Of a stretch of DNA of 64,000 nucleotides, positions 1-27,894 are shown piece by piece. The position numbers and the translations under genes are program-made. The stretch spans positions 21,515,936-21,579,935 of the forward strand of contig OX457047.1 in the NCBI GenBank assembly GCA_949752735.1, read 5' to 3'. The notes below the pieces were generated by a model that had not been told where the DNA came from, searched no databases, and was given only the letters and a program-made list of their open reading frames with translations. The stretch comes from Lumbricus terrestris. Its lineage: Eukaryota > Annelida > Clitellata > Crassiclitellata > Lumbricidae. Numbering within the stretch: the stretch's first letter is position 1; every line of letters begins with the position of its first letter.

Positions 1-1378
1 GAACAAATTACCGGTAACTAATCTTTTTCTAACTAGGTTATGGTATCAAATGTGAGACAAGTACTTTACACAAACTTTGTTAATACAGATGAGGTCATTC
101 TGGATAGCTTCATCATCTGATTATGGTTTAGTCCTGGTATGCCATCGATTTAGCTACTAATTTACAAACCAATTTTTCACCAGCATGCGTTTCAGAACAT
201 TCATTACAGGTTTGGCAACATAGCACGCTGCTAGGTTCAAACAATCGGCGAATTCAACGCACGTATATCTGAACACTCAGAAATTAAATTTTGGCGGCAG
301 CTCAGCATGGTAACAACCTCTGCAATAATTATAATTTATTATGCTTCTTGAAAAATGAATTTCTTTAATTTTTGTCTCCACTTTCCGCTACTTTTTAAGA
401 ATGATTAAGTGAAAGAAAATTAAGCATTTCAATTATGTAGAAGACTTTTTCTGAGCCAGCAGTTTCTTCATTCTCTGACCCCCCAAATACAAATCAAGTG
501 AGTAAATTTCCCAGCTGTTTCTTGCACCAAATGTTTTAAATAATAAACTATGGAGACGAATCAAAATATTCTAAACACTCACTTGGTGAAACTATGACAA
601 TTTTCGGCTTAGCATGAAGTCATGTAAAACTTTACCTTACATGCATGATTCTTAATATCTTTTCATGTTCTGGTATGATCTTTGCCAAGTACTGTAGCTT
701 ATAACACTTTAAAAAAGAAGAAAGACGGCTGCTCCAGGCTATACACCATCATCTGCAACCAACCTGCTTCCTTTGAAAAAGACTAATAAATCACTGGTAA
801 AATAAATAGGACGAGTACAAGTAAACACTTCAGAAACAATAAGAAATGTAAACATCACAAATGTTCTGATGTTTGTAGTAACGCCTACACACACGGTTTT
901 ATTTCACAGAAATAGCTTTAGTGCACAGAGCACAAACATGTATAACAGATCCCCTGAGCAAAAGGAACCTCTTTGTAACCAGCACATTTTTCAAATGATC
1001 ATGGATCATTAAGCGAACATTGCATAGATAATTGATCACAGACGACTAGAAGATCGAAGCACCATCAGAAATCTAGAGGTTTGTGTTTGGCACATAGGCA
1101 TGGTTGACAAAAGTCATGTTTGTAAATGTAATGCCTGAACCTCTACTGTAGTTTTAACTTTTAATTACATCTGCCATGCCACTCCAGTGTCATGTCAACT
1201 GTATTTGAATTCTAGAGCGGCACAGCAAATGCAATACAACTACAGAACGTCAACTCAATTCTCGATAAAGTTTCTAAAAATACTTCAGATATGTATAAAC
1301 AGAAAACGATTTTTGAGATTGTAGAGGTAGACACTTCTTTGATTTGTGTAAATTTGCCTAAAATTTCAATTTATTTGC
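1..1378. other. 3' flank / probable 3' UTR of the UBAN gene
   Basis: No convincing coding exon is visible. The stretch lies just downstream of the minus-strand stop codon at 1379-1381. On the minus strand AATAAA hexamers (read as TTTATT on the plus strand) lie at 898-903 and 335-340 and are candidate polyadenylation signals, so the 3' UTR could be about 0.5-1 kb. This is inference; no transcript evidence is available. Confidence 0.4.
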
Positions 1379-6672
<5,294 letters not shown>

Positions 6673-7336
6673 CTAAAATAAAGTACATGGTAATTAGGCC
6701 TAGTCACACGAGAAAGCACATAGACCAAGGCATGTGTAACAAATGCAAAACAGTCCTTACAATGCCCAGGGAGTCCAGGGCTAGGTTATCTAGCCTCTCG
6801 CAACGTCAAATTCTGGTCAAGACCAGCAAATCGTTAGATGGGAAAATAAAACAGCTATAAGAGTGTACGAATAAATCCAAAATCTAAAGCAAGCCAAAAT
6901 CATTTTACCTATTTTGAGAGTCAATAATTCTCGGAATCCGCTTCTGTTCGATGCACCTTTCGACCGTCTGTCTGGCAGTCAAGTTTGGGTCGGCTGTGAT
7001 ATGGCTCATGTCAAAGCACAGCATAGGAAATATCCAATGGGATTTTACACAGTCAACAAATTCGCATATGGGACATCAGCCAACCGGCGCAAAAACGCCG
7101 AGCGTGCTTCATAACAGCTACTGAAATAAATCTAGCCTATAGGCGTTAGGGTATATAATTAGGCCTATATAGGCTAGATTACTATAGGCCTAGGCGATGT
7201 CGACAAGATGAATCTACGGTCTGAACGAGCTTTGGGAACATCCTATATGAATGTTAATATAGGCCTAAGGTCCTATGGCTAATTATAAAAAGGCCTATTA
7301 ATTTATTCAGTGTGTTTGTATGTATGCGTGTGTGTA

Positions 7337-7339
<3 letters not shown>

Positions 7340-7405
<66 letters not shown>
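7340..7405. repeat. (GA)n microsatellite, about 66 bp
   Basis: Uninterrupted GA dinucleotides upstream of the UBAN gene. Confidence 0.98.
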
Positions 7406-7407
<2 letters not shown>

Positions 7408-7706
7408 TGGGGTTATCGCAGTGTTCTGGTTCAGGGAACAGCTGTACGTGAGTCTATGACCACAGGGCGTTGCGCTGACTAGGATAAATTTATAGGCCTA
7501 CGCTGTATACCCGTCTACCGTCTACGGTGCTAAAGATAGAAATTGAGGTTAGCATGCCTATATATAACGACCTCTTATATAATCGTTTTGTACAAAGCAC
7601 GTGAGATTTTTGCGTCATCAAATTATCGACGAACGACATAGCGGACGAGAAAGCGCAGTTCCAATTTCCCTCGTGGGGTGAGTGGTGGAGGGAGGGTGGG
7701 TGGGGA

Positions 7707-8170
7707 CAGTGGCGGATCCAGAACGTTTCGAGGGGCGGGGGCGGGCCAAAATTTTCGGTCTTGTTGGTGGAACAGGGCAGAAATTTGGTGTGATTTTCGT
7801 CGCCCAGAAAATTTTGACTTTTTAGTCATCCGTCCAAATAATTTTCCGGAAAAGATACCACTCATCCGCGAAAAAAGTTGACCTTTTCTTTAAGTCATCC
7901 GTTTAAATTTTCGGGCAAAAAAGATACCAACTCGTGTGCCCAAAAAATTTGATGAGTTTTTTTTAGTCGTCGGTCGTGTCATAGTCCGGAGTACACTAAA
8001 TCAAATGGGGGAATCGTCCCGTGCGATTTTTTAGTGGGGGGGGCCCTGGTATCTTGTTTTCTCTCCAGTTGCATTATATTAATGGCTTCTTGGAACCAAA
8101 TGGGGGGCCACGTCCCATGCAATTTTTTTTTGGGGGGCCATGGCCATTTTGGCCCCTGGATCCGCCCCTG
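7707..8170. mobile_element. hAT-like non-autonomous element, copy 1
   Basis: Begins CAGTGGCGGATCCAG and ends CTGGATCCGCCCCTG, inverted repeats of about 15 bp differing at one position. It is flanked by 8-bp sequences GGTGGGGA and GGTGGGGG (7/8 identical), consistent with the 8-bp duplication made by hAT transposases. There is no transposase ORF. The interior carries TTTAGTCATCCG modules shared with the copies at 30.3 and 33.7 kb. Confidence 0.85.
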
Positions 8171-8352
8171 GGTGGGGGCGGGGAGGGGGGCATTTTCCCG
8201 AAAACCCAAATTTTACGGGTGAAGTACAGGTGGAGGTCCGAGTGTGGTGGTGGCGTACAGGTGGAGGTCTGGCGTACAGGTGGTCTGAGTGTGGTGGGGT
8301 TGGGGGGTGGTGGGGTTGGGGGGTGGGGCGTGGGTGTGGTGGTGGCCGGCAG
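8171..8352. repeat. G-rich minisatellite
   Basis: Short irregular tandem units such as GTACAGGTGGAGGTC and GTGGGGTTGGGGGGTG directly follow the hAT-like element. The G-runs produce spurious Gly/Val- or Pro-rich reading frames on both strands. Confidence 0.75.
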
Positions 8353-8617
8353 CGGGTCGAATCCAAATTTCACAGGCAACCAGCTAGTTTACTATAGTGC
8401 AGCAGACCTTAGTACTTAAGACAATTGTAGAAAAATAGCTGTGAGGTCTCAGATTAATTATGAATCACCTGGAGTTGGGTTGTGAAAAACTACTATGGGG
8501 CCCGGGATTCAATCCCAGGATTGACTTATTTATAGTCTCAGGATTGAGCATATGCCCCGGGATTACATTCCCTGTGGGTCCTAAGAAAGACTGGGAGAGT
8601 TGAACCCCCATTTTCAC

Positions 8618-8821
8618 CAGGGCTGTTTTTAAGGAATTTTTAGAACTGCACAACTCCTTTCCTTTCCCATCCTCCATGGTAAATTACTTCCAATCGGATG
8701 AAAAATTACCTTTTATGCTAGTTTTAACTGCACAGAACTTGTGACAGAAGTGCTTCTACAGCTGCACAAATCCATTTAGAACTGCACATTTTGTGTACAA
8801 CTGCACGTTAAAAAAAACCTG
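8618..8821. mobile_element. Short hAT-like MITE (CAGGGCTGTTTTT family), copy 1
   Basis: A 204-bp element beginning CAGGGCTGTTTTTAAGG and ending TTAAAAAAAACCTG is flanked by perfect 8-bp duplications ATTTTCAC (8610-8617 and 8822-8829). It is rich in the word ACTGCACA. A closely similar copy lies at 24.1 kb and an inverted one at about 21.9 kb. Confidence 0.85.
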
Positions 8822-9059
8822 ATTTTCACCCTGCTATATGGTAGGTATTTGATGCTGCTGCAGCCAGAAAAGGAATTCGAATCTAATTTGGTTAATCCTA
8901 AATCAAATGTGGATGTTTGAATAAAAGGACAAATACATGCAGTGTGGCAGCACCGACTCACACAGCCTACCAACGTCTTACAAACTACCTGCTGCTTTTT
9001 CATACCAAACTTGTTAATGTCATCCTTATTTTTATCATCACATCTATTTTATTGTATCT

Positions 9060-9215
9060 CTTGCAGCCATCCACAAAAGGTAAGAAGCCAAGAGCCTTTC
9101 AGAAGCACTGCAGTGCGTGCAACCTTGAGAGAAAAGACAGGTTTTGAGGTGAGAGAAAGATGAGGAAAGACAACTCGAGAGGATGGCAGTATTCAACAGT
9201 TCATGACTTCCTGTG
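9060..9215 (-). mobile_element. LINE 3'-end fragment
   Basis: On the minus strand a frame reads SSSFSHLKTCLFSQG, the same kind of C-terminal end as the reverse transcriptase fragments at 22.4 and 51.3 kb, followed by a partial AGTGCTTCTGAAAGG tail motif. It is truncated at both ends. Confidence 0.6.
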
Positions 9216-9369
9216 CATGCTGATGAAATAAGGTGTCTGCAACAGAACATTGCTAGTGACAAATAAAGGCATCACAAAGTCAGCCATCTAAATGCTATGG
9301 TGTCTACAAGGACACAGGTTGTACTGAAAAACCATGTATCATTTTGACGTAGTCTCAGTGCATAAAGTG

Positions 9370-9530
9370 TGGAAAAATAAGTGCCTGGACGCCCCTTACC
9401 TTTCCAAAAGAAGTGCCTGGATGCCCCTTACCTTTCCAGGATGTGCTGGCCAATAAGTGGCAGAGCGGCATTCAGATTTTAAAATAAGTGCATGGACGCC
9501 GTCCATGACCGTCCAGCCACACTTTAAGCT
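9370..9530. repeat. Interspersed repeat related to 38.64-38.78 kb
   Basis: Shares the order AAGTGCCTGGA, CTTTCCAG, TGTGCTG, AATAAGTGGCAGA, CGGC, CAGATTTTAAAATAA and CATGACCGT with the segment at 38640-38780. This copy also has an internal duplication of the block GTGCCTGGACGCCCCTTACC. The family is unknown and no termini are resolved. Confidence 0.6.
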
Positions 9531-10191
9531 GCGTAGTCTAGCAGTGAATTCTCCAATCTGGGAGATATCTTAATGTTATTTTACAAAGATTTACAAGCAC
9601 AAATTAAATTAATTAATATAAACAAAAAAAACATCTGAATGATTTGGCACGTTCTGTTGCACTAGCCAGTCCCTCCATCCAATACACTGTGAATGCATCA
9701 AAAGTTGTTGAATACAGCAGCTTAAATCTGCAGCAAGCAACTTCATTTGTTTACATTCTATAGGAACAGCAGATGGACAATTATTAGCTTACTGTGGGAA
9801 ATGGGAATGCTCCACTACTGTACAGAGTATGATTTAATAAACCTGTCTTACTTGAGGAATGCTCAATGCTGACATGACCTTTTTGTAAAAATTTACTGTT
9901 ATGCAAATTAAGATAAAAGTAGACAACACAAAACATTTCATAATTGTTAATAAATAAGGAATTTCACATCAATTGGTAACACATGTTTATATAACTGAAC
10001 CTTTCACAGTCAAGAACCTCAGAGGTATCTGTCATACAGATAAAAAAAAGTATGCCCACAACACATTTGCACATCAGTGGACACACTTAAAATATAACTA
10101 ATCAGCTTAAGACTGGTGTGATGTAGGCTTCTGGGCTGACATAAGTAAAGATAGAAATGTCTGAAACTTCTATTGTAAAGAGGAATTTAAC

Positions 10192-12006
10192 TTATTGTAA
10201 AGAGGAATTTAAAGCGTCGTTTGAAATAGATCGTCCTGGGGGTATGCCTATGAGGAGGTTGTTTTTTGGGGAGCATGTAGGTGGTGACAGCGTACATAAA
10301 ATAGTCCTATATCCACACTCCTCCGCCAGATGCAGTCGATCGGTGTCGACATACTCCATTGCACACCTTCCTTGTTCCAACTGAGCAATTGCAGCTTGAG
10401 TCTGGTCGGCAGTATGGGCTATGATTAGAAAATCCTCATAAGTTATGCCAGAATTTTTGAATGCACTGCTTCGTGGATATTTCACGGTGTGGGTGTCTTG
10501 GATGGAACCGTAGCAACAAGGACAAACCACGAATGCAGCCCCACGATCAATGCACTTTTGAAGGACGAGGTCGGTTGCAACACCACATCCGTGAAGGCAG
10601 ACACCAACGTCAAACGGCATGTCAAAGTAGTCAAGGTTGCTTTGAAAGGAAATAACATTCCTAAGATCCAACGTTGCAATTCGAGCCAGCGCTCGGGAAA
10701 GGGACTCCTCCTTGTTTTCAACGAGCACAAGTGAGCAGCGTGGGAGTAGGAAAGCAAGCAATAGGCCAAGGTGACCCCCACCAGAGCAGAAATCAATGAT
10801 CGTGTCCGTGTCTCGGGAAACTAGTTTCACAGCTGCTGCAAGATTCTCCAGCTGTTGGCACTTCTTTTCCAGGCGACTTACAGGCAAGTCACCATCCTTG
10901 GGATGAACGCTGTTTGGGAAACTATTCCACGATAGACGAACATCGTTAACCGGATGCGGTTTGAGTTTCGTTCGTATTCCAACCTCTGCAATCTTTGTAA
11001 AAGCCTCATCAATGGCCTTCTGAAAAACTTTCGTCTTCTTCTTGTCTGGATCTCTAACAATGGGCACCCGTTTTTCAGCGAACTGATTTTCACAGCTACT
11101 GCCAAGGTCTATGGTTTTCTGTTCGACATTCAGCACAGTCAAACCAACAGACAACATTGTTTCTTTAACCAGATGCAAATTCAAAACATGCCTGTACCAA
11201 GTGAAAACATTTTTCAAATGAAGTTGGATCAAACTGAAATCATTCATCCAACCACTCAAGATCAAAGTAACACATGGAAAAAGAACAAGATCGGTGAGTC
11301 GAAAATCTAGCCCCTCTACAAAAACATGCTCTAATGTAGGGCAGTTGCTGACTTGTGAAATTTGCGTGGTGTCGTTAACATTTTCACTTGAAATTTTATC
11401 CATGGTTTTCACTTTCTTCACAATTTCATGTTTTCTTTTGTTGATGTTTGACACAACAGGCGGTGTATAAAAATGACTTTCCAGCCGAAGTAATTCTTCT
11501 GGAAGAGAGCTTAATTCCAAAATTCTATCAGCATCATGAACCGTTTTCGACAGGCTGAGAAATTTCTCCACAGCTGATGGCATCTCTACCTCGCAGAATT
11601 TTGTCCAGGCAGACACTTCAGCACAGGCCTTTAAGCAATTCTTTCGCTCACCAATAAGATATATGAATTCTTTCCTGGATACAATAATTTGCCTCAAAAC
11701 CGAACAAAGTCCACAGTGAACAACGAGACCATTGCTCGATACAGCAGCCGGAAGCTTGCAATGCCTTACGTTGTCTGGTGCCTCGTGTTGCTTCACGATA
11801 ACGAGTCCATTCAGCACTTCTCGGTCAATTTGTACAGTCTTCGTCTTTTCCGAGAGCGGAAAACTGTTCACAAGCTGAAAACAATCACCCCACGCTCCAC
11901 AGAATTTACCCACAAACAGCGCAATCATCGAAGACACGGGTAAATGCACGACATTTGAATGGTCCATCGAAACGTCAACATACACGCTGAGGCTCATTGT
12001 CAGCAA
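10192..12006 (-). CDS. GSTCD: Glutathione S-transferase C-terminal domain-containing protein (GSTCD), methyltransferase-like
   Basis: A single uninterrupted 604-codon frame; the human protein is slightly longer (about 630 residues). Residues about 95-285 correspond to the GST-C-like part, with KACAEVSAWTKFCE at 125-138 and LEHVFVEGL at 225-233. Residues about 380-585 form a Rossmann-type methyltransferase-like domain with the SAM-motif I sequence DFCSGGGHLG at 405-414, CLHGCGVATD at 470-479, CPCCYGSIQ at 495-503 and CSPKNN at 578-583. These blocks are strongly conserved in animal GSTCD. Its biochemical activity is poorly defined; the motifs suggest SAM binding. The first ATG was used, but a second lies at codon 4. 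The absence of introns is unusual for the family, yet the frame is intact, so it is probably a functional gene rather than a dead retrocopy. Confidence 0.95.
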   Translation of the reverse strand: MLTMSLSVYVDVSMDHSNVVHLPVSSMIALFVGKFCGAWGDCFQLVNSFPLSEKTKTVQIDREVLNGLVIVKQHEAPDNVRHCKLPAAVSSNGLVVHCGLCSVLRQIIVSRKEFIYLIGERKNCLKACAEVSAWTKFCEVEMPSAVEKFLSLSKTVHDADRILELSSLPEELLRLESHFYTPPVVSNINKRKHEIVKKVKTMDKISSENVNDTTQISQVSNCPTLEHVFVEGLDFRLTDLVLFPCVTLILSGWMNDFSLIQLHLKNVFTWYRHVLNLHLVKETMLSVGLTVLNVEQKTIDLGSSCENQFAEKRVPIVRDPDKKKTKVFQKAIDEAFTKIAEVGIRTKLKPHPVNDVRLSWNSFPNSVHPKDGDLPVSRLEKKCQQLENLAAAVKLVSRDTDTIIDFCSGGGHLGLLLAFLLPRCSLVLVENKEESLSRALARIATLDLRNVISFQSNLDYFDMPFDVGVCLHGCGVATDLVLQKCIDRGAAFVVCPCCYGSIQDTHTVKYPRSSAFKNSGITYEDFLIIAHTADQTQAAIAQLEQGRCAMEYVDTDRLHLAEECGYRTILCTLSPPTCSPKNNLLIGIPPGRSISNDALNSSLQ

Positions 12007-13069
12007 TTATAATCGTTTCACTGTTTCGTACAAAAAGTTCTTTTAAATATATATTTGACGTCAGTTGACGAGCACTGTCCAAGATTATTTAGTCAGAAAG
12101 AGGAAATATTGTGAAACGAGCAATAATTTTTTCATTCTTGCTACTAACGCCATGTTCGGTTTGAACCCTTATTTACGCTCAAAAGCATAGTAAGTAAGAC
12201 AATCAGCTGTTTATTTTGAATTTGCTACGTGGCAAACATTGGCGCCCCAACAGCAGCGATAAAATCTGTGAGCCAAGTAAGATCAATTTGTAGACTTCTT
12301 AGTTAATTGTAACCGTGCCATTCTTTGATCGATGTATGTGATGGTCGAAGACTTTTAAAAAATTTATCGAATCAATTGTCGGTGAACAGATTTCAACGTT
12401 ATGAATGCAAATAAATATATGTCAGCGATAAGCAGTAGAATTTAGATGCTTAATTTAATAGCTGATTAACGGAATCTCATTTAGTTAGTTAGCACTTGCA
12501 GGAACCGACTGAAACTGGTGTTGTGCTTATAATTAATATGGCTGAAACTTTGTTAGGCTATGCAGTCTACCATGGAGACCTGACAGTGTGGTCTTAGTCT
12601 AACCACAGTATCAATTACCACAGTGTAGGCCTATACGCCTATGCATACAATTGTTATTCATACATTGTTTGAATGACTATTGTTATTTATACTGTGGCCT
12701 AACGGGGCTAACACTAAACCAAAAGTCAAACCACAACCTGGAGTCTAGATGTGGAACTATCATTGCTAACCGGAATCATAAGACAATTATATGAAGCTAT
12801 CCGAATCTGATAGGTTTCAGGTTTTGCACGCTGGCCGTTCGAAATGGCTTTCATTAGATCTTGGGATCAATTTGGCATTTGGGAGGGGTTTGGGCAATGG
12901 TTAACGGTACGAAAATCGCACGAATGCGGGATCGATCCCAGTTCGCACGACCCTCCCAAAATAAGGTCCACTCAACTTTCCAATCGGCAGATGGGGTTGG
13001 TAAACTGAGTATAGTAGGACGTGATCGATGCGCCCGTTGGCTGCCTTTGGGATAGCGTAGCCATAAAAT
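12007..13069. other. GSTCD upstream region
   Basis: No gene is seen. A perfect CRE-type palindrome TGACGTCA lies at 12056-12063, 50-57 bp upstream of the GSTCD start codon, and one TAGGCCTA palindrome at 12626-12633. The remainder is AT-rich with no recognisable coding sequence. Confidence 0.5.
12056..12063. promoter_or_regulatory. CRE-like palindrome upstream of GSTCD
   Basis: TGACGTCA is the consensus site for CREB/ATF bZIP factors. Its position 50 bp before the GSTCD ATG fits a proximal promoter or 5' UTR element, but function is inferred only from sequence and distance. Confidence 0.4.
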
Positions 13070-13111
13070 CCCTCATATATATATATCAGCCCTGGGAGAA
13101 CCTTGTAGCTC

Positions 13112-14941
13112 GTGACGAAAAGAATCCGAAGCGTCTTTGGTCTACTATATCGGGCCTGCTGGGTCATGCTTCTCGCTCTTCAACCACGTCATGCTTCTCG
13201 CTCTTCAACCACACCAACTTTCGTAGCAGATGACTTTCTCAAGATGATGACTGACAAAATAGCTGGTCTTCGTGCTGGAATGACTGGTGCTCCTCAACCC
13301 GACTTCTCTCAAACGGACTGCAAATTCGACGGTTTTCGACCTATCCTTGAAGCTGATCTCCGACGGGTTATTGGCTCCTCGAACATGAAGTCGTGTGAGC
13401 TTGATCCGCTCCCACCGTTCATCATTGTTAATGTGCTTGATGACATTATTTCATTTCTTGTCTATATGTTTAATAGGTCACTCAGTGATGGATTTCTTCC
13501 TACATCTCAGAAACGTGCAATAGTATTTCCAAGGCTAAAGAAGCCTAACCTTGACCTTAATGTTTGCCAAAACTACAGGCCCATCTCTAACCTCTCTTAC
13601 CTATCTAAAACTCTTGAGAGACTTGTTGCAGCTCAATTCGTCCCTTACTTGGAGCAATCTGGGCTTTTGCCTCCCACCCAATCTGGCTTTAGAAGCCACC
13701 ACTCGACAGAAACTCTTCTCCTGTCACTTCTCTCGGATATTTACACGGCAATTGATAGATCTCAGCTCTCTCTTCTTGCACTCTTTGATGCCTCTGCGGC
13801 ATTTGACATGGTAGATCATGAGCTCCTTCTGCAGCGTCTACACCTCTCATTTGGCTTATGTGGCACACCCTTTAATTGGTTTAAATCATACCTTACAGAT
13901 CGTTCTCAGATGGTTGTCCTGGGTAACACTAGAACACCCTGGGTTAGAGTTGACTTAGGTGTCCCTCAAGGGTCGGTCTTAGGTCCCCTTTTATATATTC
14001 TTTTCACCGCAGACATCCCCTCTGTCCTCTATAAACACCAGGCCAGAGGTCATCTTTACGCTGATGATGTACAAGCTCTTGTACATGGCTCACCTTATGA
14101 GCAGATCTCTTTGGTTGAAAGGATGAGCTCTCTGTTGCAAGATCTCCACTTCTGGATGTCGTCAAACAAACTTAGCCTTAATCCTTCCAAGACCCAATTA
14201 ATTTGGTTTGGAACCAAACAACAATTACATAAGCTTGATCTTCAATTACTGGCCACATTATTCCCTCATTTTACCTTTTCCTCTAGTGTTCGTGATCTGG
14301 GTGTCACACTTGATAGTGCTCTGACATTTACTGAACACCTGTCACTCTTGACCCGTTCCTGTTACTACCACTTGAGACGCCTCAGGGCAATTAGAAGATC
14401 TGTGTCCTCCAAGGTGTTTACAACTATGGTACATGCCTTTATCTCCTCACGAATTGACTACTGTAACTCCCTACTAATTGGGCTTCCTAAAGTTCGCTTG
14501 TCATCTGTACAATCTGTCTTAAATTCTGCTGCTAGACTTATTGCACGACTTCCTCGATACTCGCACATCTCTACATTAATGACTCATGACCTTCACTGGC
14601 TTCCGATCTTTGCCCGAATCAGATACAAAGTCTTGCTTCTAGTTACTAAGTCCCTGCAGGGCTTAGCGCCTAAATACCTGTGTGACTTAATGTGTAAGCC
14701 TCTTTCTGCAAGATCTTCACGCCCTCTTCGTTCTGCTGACCGCTTTGATCTATTTGTACCCAGATCACGAACATCATTAACCCAACACCGAGCTTTTGCT
14801 ATTGTTGGTCCTTTAATTTGGAATCACCTTCCTTCTGAAATTCGTGGCAGGATTCTTGTAGGAAATTCACCTGCATCTTTTCGCTGCTTGAAGACTTTTC
14901 TTTTTTCATGGGCCTGTCACGCTGAGAGCGCTTCTGACTAG
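13112..14941 (+). pseudogene. LINE reverse transcriptase ORF (truncated)
   Basis: A 609-codon open frame. Reverse-transcriptase landmarks are NYRPISNLSYLSK at 154-166, LFDASAAFDMVDH at 224-236, the B motif GVPQGSVLGP at 283-292 and the catalytic YADD at 316-319. The C-terminus has the GPLIWNHLPSEI block found in CR1/L2-type elements. The apparent start is not the true start: just upstream, in another frame, NPKRLWSTISGLLGH continues the protein. A 25-bp tandem duplication around 13166-13214 shifts the frame. The catalytic core looks intact, but the element is 5'-truncated and probably immobile. Confidence 0.88.
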
Positions 14942-14943
14942 CT

Positions 14944-14993
14944 CTGCTGTGAGAAGCGCTTTACAAATGCTTTATTAGATTAGATTAGATTAG
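14944..14993 (+). repeat. LINE 3' stem-loop and ATTAG tail
   Basis: The segment runs from the last codons and stop of the ORF: AGCGCTTCT, a 16-nt loop, then AGAAGCGCT, followed by TTTACAAATGC and ATTAG repeats. The two stem strands are perfectly complementary. Such 3' stem-loops are recognised by LINE-encoded reverse transcriptases in several clades. The 5' stem strand starts a few bases before the interval, at about 14926. Confidence 0.8.
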
Positions 14994-15298
14994 CCCTCAT
15001 AGACACAAGTCACACGACCAGCTGCAGGTCACGTTGCCGCGACAAAGGCTGGTTATAAAAAAGGACTATGGTCAAATAAGAATAATGTATCGTAGCGGTT
15101 ACTCTTGACTCGGCAATGGTAGAGCAAGTTGTTCACTCTGTAAGTGATAAAATCTCTTCGATGAATTTTGTCACCGCATTGGCTGACGGGCGTCGCGTAG
15201 GGTGCTGCTCAATTGAAACGCATGTTCTAAAGAATTTAGCACGACACGACGATTTATTGCATCTAATTTAACAACTGGACTAATTATTCATTAAAGAA

Positions 15299-27032
<11,734 letters not shown>

Positions 27033-27894
27033 TAAGTGGCTGTTCGGCGGGAGCTTCTCGCTCGTTTGGCAGTTCTTCGCTGATGACTGAAACTCTCTGT
27101 CTACTCAACAGAACTTCCAGGGTTTTGCGATATATTAGTGGAGGAAAATTTTAGTGTTCGTCGTTTGAAATCTGTTCGTAATTTGTTAGTTCGTGTTGTG
27201 AAAGTGAATGTTTCTGATGAATTTGGGATGCTTCGTTCATTCCAGCGTTTTTGAACTGGTCGTCTATTGGTGAAGTGTTTCTGGCGTCTGCTAGAATAGA
27301 TCTGCTTGATGTGTGAATAGGTTTACGGTCTGCGGCTGTTGTTGGCGATTGACATTTCTTTCGAGTAGTTTTTTCATCGGATGCTTGTATGTACATGTAG
27401 AATTGTAGATGTTCACTGTTCAGAAGTGAAAACGTTGCCATGCCAAAGTGACTGTATCATGAGTTTATGCAACTAAGCAGTATGCAGTGACACTTAAGGT
27501 CCGTCCATGACTAATCTATGAGGCTATCTGTCTAGTAGTGAAAATGCTTAAGATAATTATTGGAGATGAAATCGAGCCACCTCTGACTGAACCGCGGAAA
27601 AAAAGAAGTTTATCTACTGGTAGTTCGTTTTGTCGTGGGCAGATGTGTAAAATCGATCTGTGGAATCTTGTAGTACTCTGGTATTGTTTCTATCATAGAT
27701 GTTAAATAGGAAAAAATGAATAAAAAATGAACTAAAACGTCATTTAAAAAATAAAAAGCAAGAAAAAACAAAAAAGAAAAGTAATTGGTTGTTAAATCTT
27801 GTATAACAGTTGAAAATTAAAAGCCTTGTTTACGCAATTTAATTTTAATAAGCAAGCAAAATAACACAATTTAATTAGTAAACATTGAGTAAAA

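Larger units (their letters stand above)
6909..10191. other. Repeat-rich spacer between the UBAN gene and GSTCD
   Basis: A possible 5' untranslated exon of the UBAN gene ends at a GT donor at 6908-6907 (minus strand). The rest holds TAGGCCTA palindromes, a GA microsatellite, a hAT-like element, a second short hAT-like element, a LINE tail fragment and the 9.37-9.53 kb repeat, all listed separately. I see no protein-coding gene. Confidence 0.5.
13078..14993 (+). mobile_element. 5'-truncated non-LTR retrotransposon with intact 3' end
   Basis: The insertion is bounded by 8-bp direct repeats CCCTCATA at 13070-13077 and 14994-15001. It lacks the 5' end, including any endonuclease, and keeps the reverse transcriptase and C-terminal region. 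Its 3' end carries a 9-bp perfect stem (AGCGCTTCT / AGAAGCGCT) followed by about four ATTAG repeats, a style typical of CR1/L2-group LINEs. A second 3' copy of the same family lies inverted at 19.2-19.6 kb. Confidence 0.9.

Noticed and set aside
6906..7078. Minus-strand open segment of about 57 codons (…HITADPNLTARQTVERC…) just upstream of the UBAN gene
   Set aside because: It looks protein-like, but its frame does not join exon 6672-6530 in phase, it lacks a clear start and it matches nothing I recognise. The overlapping region may be a 5' untranslated exon.
8021..8419. Overlapping Gly/Trp- and Pro-rich frames of 85-132 codons
   Set aside because: They cross the hAT-like element and a G-rich minisatellite, exist on both strands at once and resemble no protein family.
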